Source of the DNA: Anthopleura xanthogrammica
Lineage: Eukaryota; Cnidaria; Anthozoa; Actiniaria; Actiniidae
DNA length: 64,000 bases
Reading direction: 5' to 3'
NCBI GenBank assembly: GCA_964019055.1
Contig: OZ025209.1
Location: forward strand, 16,281,351-16,345,350
Shown piece after piece: positions 13,001 to 28,000 of the stretch. A program made the translations under genes and the position numbers. A model generated the notes under the pieces. That model saw nothing but the letters and a program-made list of their open reading frames with translations, ran no database searches and had not been told where the DNA came from. Position 1 is the first letter of the stretch, and every line of letters starts with the position of its first letter.

Positions 13001-16000
13001 CGAGGAAGAATATCTTGCATGCAAGTGTACGGTGTTTCTCTGAACAGAAGAGAAATTCTGAAGAAAAAAAGACGATGCTTCCGTAAGGGTGAGTGGCTCC
13101 CGAGAAATAAATTTCTAATTATCTTTTCTCTTCTTTGGCTTCTCCGTTCGATTTTTGTCAATCGATCTAGTGTTTTAACCTAATACTAATGCAACGATTT
13201 TCTTATCCTACAGTGATCAGGCCAACCCCCAAGCCATCTCGTAAGTACTATGTTACTAACTTTGTTTCTGTTTTTAATAGATAGAAGGGTCGTGGGATTT
13301 TCATCCTTTTGGGGTTTAACTATCTGAACTAACATCTCATATCTACTTTCATAAAAGCAGTTATACTATCAGAATATTAGTATTGCCAACATTTATCACA
13401 AATATTATGTTATTCTGGTAGGTCGTGCAGTCGCTGTGTACCCATTGACCTCCAATGTTGCTGGAAGAGACATCAGCTTGAACAAAAATCCATCTGGTAG
13501 ACTTGTTGGTGTTCGTCCTGCACGAGGTCCTGATAAAACTCGCGGAGGAGCATATCAATTCTACGGCAAAAGAAACAGTTACGTTCAGTTCCCAAATAGA
13601 GGCAAAATCGACACCCGTCGTTCCATTACCCTCCTTGCTTGGATAAAGCACGACGGACGATCTGGACCCATTTTCAACTTCAACCCTAGAGGCTGGGGAG
13701 TGCACTTCTGGATGATATCTCCAAAAACACTCTTCGCTCGATTCACAAGGCGAAATCGTCGACAACCAGCACCTGTTATCTCCCATCGCGTGAGACCTCG
13801 AACTTGGCAGTACGTTGGAGCCACATACAACGGAAGAACAGGAATGGCTAAACTGTTTATCAACAACCGTTTTGTGGCTCGTCGAAGAATCGGTCGGTTC
13901 AAGCTTTCTACGAACTATCCTGTAAGAATGGGAGCCAAAATTGGAGACAGACGTTATTTCCGAGGAAGAATATCTTGCATGCAAGTGTACGGTGTTTCTC
14001 TGAACAGAAGAGAAATTCTGAAGAAAAAAAGACGATGCTTCCGTAAGGGTGAGTGGCTCCCGAGAAATAAATTTCTAATTATCTTTTCTCTTCTTTGGCT
14101 TCTCCGTTCGATTTTTGTCAATCGATCTAGTGTTTTAACCTAATACTAATGCAACGATTTTCTTATCCTACAGTGATCAGGCCAACCCCCAAGCCATCTC
14201 GTAAGTACTATGTTACTAACTTTGTTTCTGTTTTTAATAGATAGAAGGGTCGTGGGATTTTCATCCTTTTGGGGTTTAACTATCTGAACTAACATCTCAT
14301 ATCTACTTTCATAAAAGCAGTTATACTATCAGAATATTAGTATTGCCAACATTTATCACAAATATTATGTTATCCTGGTAGGTCGTGCATTCGCTGTGTA
14401 CCCATTGACCTCCAATGTTGCTGGAAGAGACATCAGCTTGAACAAAAATCCATCTGGTAGACTTGTTGGTGTTCGTCCTGCACGAGGTCCTGATAAAACT
14501 CGCGGAGGAGCATATCAATTCTACGGCAAAAGAAACAGTTACGTTCAGTTCCCAAATAAAGGCAAAATCGATACCCGTAACTCCATTACCCTCCTTGCTT
14601 GGATAAAGCACGACGGACGATCTGGACCCATTTTCAACTTCAACCCTAGAGGCTGGGGAGTGCACTTCTGGATGATATCTCCAAAGACACTCTTCGCTCG
14701 ATTCACAAGGCGAAATCGTCGACAGCCAGCACCTGTTATCTCCCATCGCGTGAGACCTCGAACTTGGCAGTACGTTGGAGCCACATACAACGGAAGAACA
14801 GGAATGGCAAAACTGTTTATCAACAACCGTTTCGTGGCTCGTCGAAGAATCGGTCGGTTCAAGCTTTCTACAAACTATCCTGTAAGAATGGGAGCCAAAA
14901 TTGGAGACAGACGTTATTTCCGAGGAAGAATATCTTGCATGCAAGTGTACGGTGTTTCTCTGAACAGAAAAGAAATTCTGAAGAAAAAGAGACGATGCTT
15001 CCGTAAGGGTAAGTTGCTGCCAAAAAATAAATTTCTTATAACTTTTTCTCTTGTATGGCTTCCCCTTTCTTCCGCTCTTTAAAGAAATGTATTTAACCTA
15101 ATACTTAAGCAACTGTTTTTTTTATCCTACAGTGATCAGGCCAACCCCCAAGCCATCTCGTAAGTACTATTTTACTAACTTTGTTACTGTTTTTAGCATA
15201 TGAAAGGATTGTCGGTTTTCCTGTTCGGATTTTAATATCTGAACTAAAATCTGCATGATATTTTATTTTATAAGAGCGATTCCAGTATCAAAATATTAGT
15301 ATGATCAACATTTATCACAAGTTTTATGTTATCCTGACAGGTCGTGCAGTCGCTGTGTACCCATTGACCTCCAATGTTGCTGGAAGAGACATCAGCTTGA
15401 ACAAAAATCCATCTGGTAGACTTGTTGGTGTTCGTCCTGCACGAGGTCCTGATAAAACTCGCGGAGGAGCATATCAATTCTACGGCAAAAGAAACAGTTA
15501 CGTTCAGTTCCCAAATAAAGGCAAAATCGATACCCGTAGCTCCATTACCCTCCTTGCTTGGATAAAGCACGACGGACGATCTGGACCCATTTTCAACTTC
15601 AACCCTAGAGGCTGGGGAGTGCACTTCTGGATGATATCTCCAAAAACACTCTTCGCTCGATTCACAAGGCGAAATCGTCGACAGCCAGCACCTGTTATCT
15701 CCCATCGCGTGAGACCTCGAACTTGGCAGTACGTTGGAGCCACATACAACGGAAGAACAGGAATGGCAAAACTGTTTATCAACAACCGTTTTGTGGCTCG
15801 TCGAAGAATCGGTCGGTTCAAGCTTTCTACGAACTATCCTGTAAGAATGGGAGCCAAAATTGGAGACAGACGTTATTTCCGAGGAAGAATATCTTGCATG
15901 CAAGTGTACGGTGTTTCTCTGAACAGAAGAGAAATTCTGAAGAAAAAAAGACGATGCTTCCGTAAGGGTGAGTGGCTCCCGAGAAATAAATTTCTAATTA

Positions 16001-19000
16001 TCTTTTCTCTTCTTTGGCTTCTCCGTTCGATTTTTGTCAATCGATCTAGTGTTTTAACCTAATACTAATGCAACGATTTTCTTATCCTACAGTGATCAGG
16101 CCAACCCCCAAGCCATCTCGTAAGTACTATGTTACTAACTTTGTTTCTGTTTTTAATAGATAGAAGGGTCGTGGGATTTTCATCCTTTTGGGGTTTAACT
16201 ATCTGAACTAACATCTCATATCTACTTTCATAAAAGCAGTTATACTATCAGAATATTAGTATTGCCAACATTTATCACAAATATTATGTTATTCTGGTAG
16301 GTCGTGCAGTCGCTGTGTACCCATTGACCTCCAATGTTGCTGGAAGAGACATCAGCTTGAACAAAAATCCATCTGGTAGACTTGTTGGTGTTCGTCCTGC
16401 ACGAGGTCCTGATAAAACTCGCGGAGGAGCATATCAATTCTACGGCAAAAGAAACAGTTACGTTCAGTTCCCAAATAGAGGCAAAATCGACACCCGTCGT
16501 TCCATTACCCTCCTTGCTTGGATAAAGCACGACGGACGATCTGGACCCATCTTCAACTACAACCCTAGAGGCTGGGGAGTACACTTCTGGATGATATCTC
16601 CAAAAACACTCTTCGCTCGATTCACAAGGCGAAATCGTCGACAGCCAGCACCTGTTATCTCCCATCGCGTGAGACCTCGAACTTGGCAGTACGTTGGAGC
16701 CACATACAACGGAAGAACAGGAATGGCAAAACTGTTTATCAACAACCGTTTCGTGGCTCGTCGAAGAATCGGTCGGTTCAAGCTTTCTACGAACTATCCT
16801 GTAAGAATGGGAGCCAAAATTGGAGACAGACGTTATTTCCGAGGAAGAATATCTTGCATGCAAGTGTACGGTGTTTCTCTGAACAGAAAAGAAATTCTGA
16901 AGAAAAAGAGACGATGCTTCCGTAAGGGTAAGTTGCTGCCAAAAAATAAATTTCTTATAACTTTTTCTCTTGTATGGCTTCCCCTTTCTTCCGCTCTTTA
17001 ATGAAATGTATTTAACATAATACTTAAGCAACTGTTTTTTTTTTATCTACAGTGATCAGGCCAACCCCCAAGCCATCTCGTAAGTACTATTTTACTAACT
17101 TTGTTACTGTTTTTAGCATATGAAAGGATTGTCGGTTTTCCTGTTCGGATTTTACTATCTTAACTAATATCTGCATGATACTTTATTTATCCAGTATCAA
17201 AATATTAGTATGATCAACATTTATCACAAGTTTTATGTTATCCTGACAGGTCGTGCAGTCGCTGTGTACCCATTGACCTCCAATGTTGCTGGAAGAGACA
17301 TCAGCTTGAACAAAAATCCATCTGGTAGACTTGTTGGTGTTCGTCCTGCACGAGGTCCTGATAAAACTCGCGGAGGAGCATATCAATTCTACGGCAAAAG
17401 AAACAGTTACGTTCAGTTCCCAAATAGAGGCAAAATCGACACCCGTCGTTCCATTACCCTCCTTGCTTGGATAAAGCACGACGGACGATCTGGACCCATC
17501 TTCAACTACAACCCTAGAGGCTGGGGAGTACACTTCTGGATGATATCTCCAAAAACACTCTTCGCTCGATTCACAAGGCGAAATCGTCGACAGCCAGCAC
17601 CTGTTATCTCCCATCGCGTGAGACCTCGAACTTGGCAGTACGTTGGAGCCACATACAACGGAAGAACAGGAATGGCAAAACTGTTTATCAACAACCGTTT
17701 CGTGGCTCGTCGAAGAATCGGTCGGTTCAAGCTTTCTACGAACTATCCTGTAAGAATGGGAGCCAAAATTGGAGACAGACGTTATTTCCGAGGAAGAATA
17801 TCTTGCATGCAAGTGTACGGTGTTTCTCTGAACAGAAAAGAAATTCTGAAGAAAAAGAGACGATGCTTCCGTAAGGGTAAGTTGCTGCCAAAAAATAAAT
17901 TTCTTATAACTTTTTCTCTTGTATGGCTTCCCCTTTCTTCCGCTCTTTAATGAAATGTATTTAACATAATACTTAAGCAACTGTTTTTTTTTTATCTACA
18001 GTGATCAGGCCAACCTCCAAGCCATCTCGTAAGTACTATTTTACTAACTTTGTTACTGTTTTTAGCATATGAAAGGATTGTCGGTTTTCCTGTTCGGATT
18101 TTACTATCTTAACTAATATCTGCATGATACTTTATTTATCCAGTATCAAAATATTAGTATGATCAACATTTATCACAAGTTTTATGTTATCCTGACAGGT
18201 CGTGCAGTCGCTGTGTACCCATTGACCTCCAATGTTGCTGGAAGAGACATCAGCTTGAACAAAAATCCATCTGGTAGACTTGTTGGTGTTCGTCCTGCAC
18301 GAGGTCCTGATAAAACTCGCGGAGGAGCATATCAATTCTACGGCAAAAGAAACAGTTACGTTCAGTTCCCAAATAAAGGCAAAATCGATACCCGTAGCTC
18401 CATTACCCTCCTTGCTTGGATAAAGCACGACGGACGATCTGGACCCATTTTCAACTTCAACCCTAGAGGCTGGGGAGTGCACTTCTGGATGATATCTCCA
18501 AAGACACTCTTCGCTCGATTCACAAGGCGAAATCGTCGACAGCCAGCACCTGTTATCTCCCATCGCGTGAGACCTCGAACTTGGCAGTACGTTGGAGCGA
18601 CATACAACGGAAGAACAGGAATGGCAAAACTGTTTATCAACAACCGTTTCGTGGCTCGTCGAAGAATCGGTCGGTTCAAGCTTTCTACGAACTATCCTGT
18701 AAGAATGGGAGCCAAAATTGGAGACAGACGTTATTTCCGAGGAAGAATATCTTGCATGCAAGTGTACGGTGTTTCTCTGAACAGAAAAGAAATTCTGAAG
18801 AAAAAGAGACGATGCTTCCGTAAGGGTGAGTGTTAAGTGTTTGATACAGGGATAACAAAGAAGTATATTTTAATTTTGATGTTTTTATTATTATTTCAGT
18901 TGTACCTGTGAGACCGTCACCAATAGGTCCAGGTAAATATATACATGATTTATTTCAAAATGAATTTGTTACAGTTGTATTTGTTGGTTCCTTTTTTTAT

Positions 19001-22000
19001 AAAATTCTTCTTTAACCTTTAGTTTGCAAAGCTAAAGTTGATTTGGCTTTCTTGATCGACGGTTCTGGAAGTATCGAGCATTATGGCCGAGGAAACTTCC
19101 GACGCTGTCTGAAGTTCGTGCAAAATATGGTTCGAGCATTTGTTATCTCTCCAAGGCATACGCGAGTTGCTGCAACCCTATTCTCTTCTTCTGCTCGTCG
19201 CGTTTTCGCTTTTGGGCAATATCGAACCAAGAGACAGGTATTGCATGCCATCCGCCGTATCCGGTATCCACGAGGAGGCACCAAGATCGGTCGCGCTCTG
19301 AACTACGTTCGACGATACATCTTTGGTGGCAGGAGGGGCAGACGCAGTAGAGTCTTAATCGTGATGACTGACGGCAAATCATACGACAGAGTACGAGGTC
19401 CAGCAGCTGTGCTTAAGAGGATGGGAGTAAAGATATTTGCATTTGGTATCGGTCATAAGTATAAGACCAGTCAACTCTTCCAGATCGCATCCAGCCGTGG
19501 CCACGTTTTCACATCATCGTTTAGAACAATGAATACTGTTGTTCGAGCTATCAAACAAAAGGCATGCAGCACAGGTAAGATGAAAATCTCCGTTGTTATG
19601 ATTTACTCTTTCCATTTTATAAATCATTTTTACTCGTTTCTCTGTTTCTTTTTCCTTAAATTCTTTTTTTTCCTTGCTGTCTTCTTATCTCCTTTTTCTC
19701 ACCGAATTTGAGTGTTTGTTTGTTTGTTGTTGTTGTTTTTGCTAATTTATTTTGTTTTGTTTCCAGTTACGAAGCCTGTAGTCCCTAAGAAGCCAGGTAT
19801 GTTTTTAATATGTATATAAAATGTACTATTATTTAGTAGAATTTTTCTCCATAGAAGCGATTTCGTATGAAACCGCACAATCACGGAAGACGTCCTTTAA
19901 ACCAATGATAAAAGCTGAGGTCATGAAAATTTTGCAGGCAGTGCGAACCGTGAGGTTTTGTCATAATCATACGAAATTTTATTTAATTTCTGCTAGTTAA
20001 TAATAATATAATTATAATATATCAAATATCAGACCTAAAAAAAGATCGTAGATTTTTGGTATACAAATCTGATTTTGCAAAGATCATTGGTTGATACTGT
20101 TTTGGATCGGTGTCGAATGGAAAGTGTTAGAACCATAGAAAACGGTCTGAACAATAAAATAATGTAAATATGGCTATTTTACATTTAAGAAGAGCAAAAA
20201 TTGGTGAGCATCCGCTATGTGAAAGCTCGTTGGATCAGTCCTCTGTCGGATTAATACATGTAATTGTTTTAAAACTTGAGGAAAACGGGCCGATTTATGG
20301 CCAGACAGTCCGATAAGTTAACGTCTTGTACCTTCTGGGTAATTTAATCGTCTTGGTGTTCTTTGCTCTTTTTTAATACTTTTTTTTATTTGTTTTAATA
20401 GCTGGAGCAGTTTATCCACTCAATTCACGTACTCGCGGCAGAGATGTTGGATTGTACGCCAACCCTACTGGTATAATATCCAGTGTTCGGTACGTTAGAG
20501 GACCCGAAGGTGCGCGTCGTAGTGCAACTTACTTTTATGGACGATCGAACAGTTTTATTGAGTTCCGTAACAAAGGGCGTTTAGATACTAAACATTCCAT
20601 CACCATGCTTGCTTGGATAAACCACAAGGGTCGGTCAGGACCTATCTTCCACTACAACCCAAGAGGATGGGGAGTGCACTTCTGGATGGTCTCACCAACA
20701 AGACTCTTCGTCCGTTTTGTTCGACGAAACAGACGTTCTACCAGAGCTCTGATAGCCAACATACGGCCGCGCACATGGCAATATGTTGGTGCTACTTACA
20801 ATGGAAGAACAGGAATAGCGAAGTTGTTTATAAACAATCGATTTGTTGTAAGACGAAGAATTGGTCGTTTCACTCTGGCCACGAACTATCCTGCCCGAAT
20901 GGGAGCACGGATCGGTGATAGACGTTACTTCCGAGGAAGCATTTCATGTATGCAAATCTTTGACAAATCATTGTCAAGGTATCGCATTTTGAAACTCAGA
21001 AAAAGATGTTTCCTTAAAGGTCAGTATTTATTATTACGCCATATTGAATAAGAGTATACAGTATACAGAGCACGATGGAATAAAATAACTGCGAGCGTTG
21101 ACGGCAAAAGTGAAAAATTGTGATCATAATATTTTCTGTACAAATATCTTTCTTTTTCTCATAGACACACTTAATGCCTTTCACACTTTTTGTTTTCTGG
21201 TTAGTTTAATTTAATAATCAATATTTTTTTCTAGGAGGAGGTAAACCTTCCGGACTGCCTACACCTTGTAAGTTGAACTATTTTAAAAACATTTTTAAGA
21301 TCATAATCTATCGGGTTTTTTCTTAGTAAAATATCACCATCAAAGGCATCGTTATCATCGTTTTTATTTTACATTTTCCTCTTACCAATATATCTTTCCC
21401 GAAGTCGCTTGAGTGACAAAGAAACAATGGCTCCAAGTCGAGGGTGGGCTTGATAAAATACAGGAAATTAATGAACACATCAAGTCCAATCTCGACTTGG
21501 AGCCATTGTTTTGTGGTCACTCAAACGAGGTATATATATACTTCTGAAGCAAGTAATAAAAACTTTGTTCACATTTTGCTCATTTTGCTTTCTAGCTTGC
21601 AAAGCTAAGGTTGATCTTGGCTTCCTGCTTGATGCCTCTGGCAGTGTCGAGATGTACGGAAAGGGTAACTTTAAAAGAATGAAAGACTTTATCAAAATGG
21701 TGGCGGAAGAATTTGTCATATCACGTCGTGGTACCCATGTCGGGGTGGTTGTATACGCTACCAGAGCCGTTTCCGCCTTCGGTTTTAGTCGATACTACTC
21801 ACGAAAAAGCGTCTTCAGAGCGATCGATCGCATTCGGTACCTACGAGGTGGTACTAGAACTGGTCTAGCTCTTCGACGCGCAAGACGATTCCTCTTTAAT
21901 AGACGGACACCAAGACGTAAAGTATTAGTCATCATGACTGATGGAATCACTTACGATGATATCAAAAAACCTACAAGACAACTTCATCGTATGGGAGTCG

Positions 22001-25000
22001 AGACCTACGCGCTAGGAATCGGGCTTAAGTACAGTAAAAGACAGTTGCTTTTGATGGCTACAGACAGACGACATGTTAAAACATCTAAATTTGCAAATCT
22101 GCGAAAAGTTGCCAAACTTATTGTAAAGGACATATGCAAAAGTAAGTACACAAGTAGACAATTCTTTTTGTCAAAACTGTTCCACGCACAAACGTTTTGC
22201 AGTTTAAAAACCTGTAATTCCTTGTTCCAGTGCCGACAAATAAGTTACTTATTTCGTTCGACAAAATTATAATTTTTAATAAATGAAAGTCTTAAAGAAA
22301 AAAATGTTTGATTGGCTGTGGTTGTTTCTTTTGTCAAATATTACATGGACTACCTATTATATCCTTCCATATGACTGACTGTTCCCAAACATTTAATAAC
22401 AATAAATACTGTTTATTTTTTTACAGCTCCTGGATCTAAACCTGGAGGAGGGGTCAAACCAACAAAACCTGGTAAGTCACACTAGAATAACTGCGCACGT
22501 ACCTATTACCTGCTTGCTTTACTTATAAAAACATCAGCAACAACAACCTCAACGGCGATGATGATTATGATAGTGAAAGTAGTAGTAGTAGTAGTAGTAG
22601 CGGTGATGATGGTAATGATAGAAAAGTTATTCAGAAGACACTAGCTTGTGCAGGGGCTCGGGAAAAAATACAAGTCCACCTGACAGGAATCGAACCCGTG
22701 ACCTTCCGGATACCGGTCAGATGCTCTACCACTGAGCTACAGGGAAACTCGTGTGGTTATGGTCACTTTAGCTAGTGTTTTCTGAATAACTTTTCTATCA
22801 TTTCTATCTTCCTAGCTTCTCATCTTCGATCATCTATTATGTTAATAACAAAACAATAGTCCCCTTCACAGTTCCCTGCGCTATCTTGAAAGGTAGCCGT
22901 GCCTTTGCATCGAAGCGAGACGAACGGTGAGCTTGCAATGATAGAGACCTTTTTTTTAAACACCTTGGACAATTATTCACATTTCTCTATCATTACGAGC
23001 TCACCGTTCGTCTCGCTTCGATGCAAAGGCACGGCTACCTTTCAAGATAGCGCAGGGAACTGTTAAAGAGACTATTGACACAAGTCTAGAGGTAGTAGTA
23101 GTGGTAATGGAATCCAATCTTCCTTTGAACTTAGTAACGGCAAACTGGATGTAAAACGGCTTCTTATCATATAAGTATCGAACAAACAGCCTCGTGACTT
23201 GTTGCGGTTAATGTCAAATTTTAGTGCATATAAGCTTTTCTCATGTTTGTATTTTGATTCCATGATTCGTTTATTTTGTAGCACCCTTACACGCCTTAGG
23301 ATTATATCCACTGAATGGAGCTACAAAAGGAAAGGATGTCAGCTTAGGAAAAAATCCTACTGGGATTCTTCGAAATGTTCGACCAGCAACCGGACCGGAT
23401 GGCACTCGGGATGGATCTTATCGATTCTTAGGTCGACCAGGCAGCTTTATTCAATTTCCTAATAAGGGGAAACTTGACACAAGAAACTCTATTACCCTCC
23501 TTGCTTGGATAAAGCACGACGGACGATCTGGGCCTATCTTCAACTTCAACCCGAGAGGCTGGGGAGTGCACTTCTGGATGATTTCTCCAAAAACACTCTT
23601 CGCTCGATTCACAAGGCGAAATCGTCGACAGCCAGCACCTGTTATCTCCCATCGCGTGAGACCTCGAACTTGGCAGTACGTTGGAGCCACATACAACGGA
23701 AGAACAGGAATGGCAAAACTGTTTATCAACAACCGTTTCGTGGCTCGTCGAAGAATCGGTCGGTTCAAGCTTTCTACAAACTATCCTGTAAGAATGGGAG
23801 CCAAAATTGGAGACAGACGTTATTTCCGAGGAAGAATATCTTGCATGCAAGTGTACGGTGTTTCTCTAAACAGGAGAATGATTTTAAGCAAAAAGAAACG
23901 ATGCTTCCGTAAAGGTAAGTAGAGAGTCACTCCCCCGTCCCTGTTATAATGAATAATTCATAAGACAATTTATTTCTCCACATAAAATAAAGTTCAACCA
24001 ACACGACCAACTCCACCACCAGGTGGTAAAGGTAAGTCGATATTTAAGGGTTTTTTCACTAGCCTTTTTCTTAGAATTTTGTTTATTTGTTTATTTAGTC
24101 GATTGATCTTCATCTGCTTATGAGTATGCACCTCTTACGATTCATTCCAGTTTGTAAAGCGAAAGTTGATTTGGCTTTCTTGATCGACGGTTCTGGAAGT
24201 ATCGAGCATTATGGCCGAGGGAACTTCCGACGCTGTCTGAACTTCGTCCAAAATATGGTTCGATCGTTCGTTATCTCTCCAAGACAGACGCGGGTTGGTG
24301 TAACCTTATTCTCTTCTTCTGCTCGTCGCATTTTCGCTTTTGGGCAATATCGAACCAAGAGACAGGTATTGCATGCCATCCGCCGTATCCGGTATCCACG
24401 AGGAGGCACCAAGATCGGTCGCGCTCTGAACTACGTTCGACGATACATCTTTGGTGGCAGGAGGGGCAGACGCAGTAGAGTCTTAATCGTGATGACTGAC
24501 GGCAAATCCTACGACAGAGTACGAGGTCCAGCAGCTGTGCTTAAGAGAATGGGAGTAAAGATATTTGCATTTGGTATCGGTCATAAGTATAAGACCAATC
24601 AACTCTTCCAGATCGCATCCAGCCGTGGCCACGTTTTCACATCATCGTTTAGAACAATGAATACTGTTGTTCGAGCTATCAAACAAAAGGCATGTACCCC
24701 AGGTAAGATAACTACTAAATCTAATGCCCTACGAATACTTGTTACTTCTCACAGCCTTGAACTGTAGGGAGCAACAGCCTTGAAAGTGCGATTAGCAATA
24801 TTATGTGTATTCTTCTTTGCTAGTTTTATGCTTAGTATTTAAGAACGGAGACAAAACGATAAACTCATATATAGAAAATAACACAAGAAGATATTTAAAA
24901 AGAAACGAATGGAGCGATGTTCGATGTTATTAGCGAAATAGTGTAAAAAAACTATATTGATAAAACAATGAGAAACCTATTCTCGAAGTGTCTGAATGTT

Positions 25001-28000
25001 AAGAACACGGCACGTGCTACTATTCACACTCGTGTCCTGGTTTAATTACTTCATTCGTATTACTGCGGAACGCGTATGGAAAATACTACTAAACTAAAAA
25101 TACTACAGATTGCTGCTCACGAGCGAATGGCGTAAGCACCATGCTCACTTTTCTCAGAAATCTTTGTTGGCAACCAATAAAAGCCTTTATTGCGAGATCA
25201 CTGTATAGCAAACTAAAGTATTATCTCTTATGTGTTACTAGAAAAGGGAAAACCAAGCAAGCCATCAGGTAAATATTGTTAAATTACTAAACTTAAAATG
25301 TTTCTTTACTTATTTCAATAAACTAAGTCACCAGAAAAGTTACGAAGCTGAGACCAACAAGGATTATGAGTAGATACATTTTACATGTTTCAACCGCTCG
25401 ATGACTAGTAATGGAATTAGGATATTTTACAAGTTACCCTTTCATCTCCAGTAACTGAGCATCCTCAAGCTCCAGATCAAGCTGATTACTTCCTCCCTCA
25501 AAATATCTATCAAAATTAAGTTTGTATTAGAACAACCACTAACCAATCTATATATGACTCCACTGACTTCACTTTACAGCTCACAGTTAACTATAATCAT
25601 GCTAGAAATAAACCTTCTGCCAACCAATCATTTTTTTTCCTCTTATCAAAAATACTTCCAATGTACAATTCAAAACATAAACTTTATTGAATACCTTATT
25701 TTATAGGACGAGCCCTGGCCGTGTATCCACTTAACACTAACGTTCGTGGAAGGGACATAAGCCTTAGCCGAAACAACCCTGGAAGACTGGTCAACGTGCG
25801 TCCAGCACGAGGTCCTGACGGAACACGCGGCGGTGCCTACCGATTCCTTGGTCGATCAAACAGCTACGTTCAGTTCGCTAACCGACGAGGCAAGCTTGAT
25901 ACAAGAAACTCAATCACCTTGTTGGCTTGGATAAAGCACGACGGACGATCTGGACCCATCTTCAACTACAACCCGAGAGGCTGGGGAGTACACTTCTGGA
26001 TGGTATCTCCAAAAACACTCTTCGCTCGATTCACAAGACGAAATCGTCGACAGCCAGCACCTGTTGTCTCCCATCGCGTGAGACCACGAACTTGGCAATT
26101 TGTGGGTGCCACATACAACAAGAGGACAGGAGTTGCCAAGCTCTTCATCAACAACCGCTTCGTAGCTCGAAAAAGAGTCGGTCGATTCCAGATCGCTACC
26201 AACTACAACGTACGCATGGGAGCCAAAATTGGTGACAGACGCTACTTCCGTGGCAGTATCTCCTGCATGCAAGTATATGGTAGTTCTCTTACAAGAAAAC
26301 AAATTTTGAGCAAGAAGAAACGATGCTTCCGTAAAGGTTAGTGCAATAACGAATTTGTATACGAAAATATACTTTCTCCCTTTAATTCTCCAAACACAAC
26401 AACTAATTGTTTTGCTCTTTTTCTCAATTTTTCATTTGTTTCTCGGAATGCAGCACCACGACCGCCAAGACCATCAGGTAATATTCCTTTAATTGTATAC
26501 AAAGCTAGCCACTTTTACAAAGTTCGGGATCCGTTAATTAAATGTTCAAAGAATTACTACTCAACCAACGTTTCAAAGGACGTAACCGTGTAAATTTTAA
26601 TTGAAGTTCTTGTTCTCATAGGACGAGCCCTGGCCGTGTATCCACTTAACACTAACGTTCGTGGAAGGGACATAAGCCTTAGCCGAAACAACCCTGGAAG
26701 ACTGGTCAACGTGCGTCCAGCACGAGGTCCTGACGGAACACGCGGCGGTGCCTACCGATTCCTTGGTCGATCAAACAGCTACGTTCAGTTCGCTAACCGA
26801 CGAGGCAAGCTTGATACAAGAAACTCAATCACCTTGTTGGCTTGGATAAAGCACGACGGACGATCTGGACCCATCTTCAACTACAACCCGAGAGGCTGGG
26901 GAGTACACTTCTGGATGATATCTCCAAAAACACTCTTCGCTCGATTCACAAGACGAAATCGTCGACAGCCAGCACCTGTTGTCTCCCATCGCGTGAGACC
27001 ACGAACTTGGCAATTTGTGGGTGCCACATACAACAAGAGGACAGGAGTTGCCAAGCTCTTCATCAACAACCGTTTCGTAGCTCGAAAAAGAGTCGGTCGA
27101 TTCCAGATCGCTACCAACTACAACGTACGCATGGGAGCCAAAATTGGTGACAGACGCTACTTCCGTGGCAGTATCTCCTGCATGCAAGTATATGGTAGTT
27201 CTCTTACAAGAAAACAAATTTTGAGCAAGAAGAAACGATGCTTCCGTAAAGGTTAGTGCAATAACGAATTTGTATACGAAAATATACTTTCTCCCTTTAA
27301 TTCTCCAAACACAACAACTAATTGTTTTGCTCTTTTTCTCAATTTTTCATTTGTTTCTCGGAATGCAGCACCACGACCGCCAAGACCATCAGGTAATATT
27401 CCTTTAATTGTATACAAAGCTAGCCACTTTTACAAAGTTCGGGATCCGTTAATTAAATGTTCAAAGAATTACTACTCAACCAACGTTTCAAAGGACGTAA
27501 CCGTGTAAATTTTAATTGAAGTTCTTGTTCTCATAGGACGAGCCCTGGCCGTGTATCCACTTAACACTAACGTTCGTGGAAGGGACATAAGCCTTAGCCG
27601 AAACAACCCTGGAAGACTGGTCAACGTGCGTCCAGCACGAGGTCCTGACGGAACACGCGGCGGTGCCTACCGATTCCTTGGTCGATCAAACAGCTACGTT
27701 CAGTTCGCTAACCGACGAGGCAAGCTTGATACAAGAAACTCAATCACCTTGTTGGCTTGGATAAAGCACGACGGACGATCTGGACCCATCTTCAACTACA
27801 ACCCGAGAGGCTGGGGAGTACACTTCTGGATGGTATCTCCAAAAACACTCTTCGCTCGATTCACAAGACGAAATCGTCGACAGCCAGCACCTGTTGTCTC
27901 CCATCGCGTGAGACCACGAACTTGGCAATTTGTGGGTGCCACATACAACAAGAAGACAGGAGTTGCCAAGCTCTTCATCAACAACCGCTTCGTAGCTCGA

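Larger units (their letters stand above)
10543..18825 (+). repeat. Array A: nine LamG units, period 949-960 bp
   Basis: LamG exons start at 10543, 11502, 12462, 13422, 14382, 15341, 16301, 17250 and 18199 (steps 959, 960, 960, 960, 959, 960, 949, 949). Introns and 27-nt linker exons repeat with them. Variant sites show a higher-order period of 3839 bp (first three units recur as units five to seven, the last with a swapped 3' end). Confidence 0.95.

Noticed and set aside
10458..18761. Long minus-strand open frames (207-265 codons) opposite each LamG exon
   Set aside because: They recur only because the + strand exon recurs. They show Ser/Cys-rich shadow sequence with no domain, and run into intron sequence.
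22676..22746. Functional tRNA-Thr gene
   Set aside because: Position 33 is not T and the anticodon stem is weak, and it sits within a TIR element. Kept as tRNA-like only.
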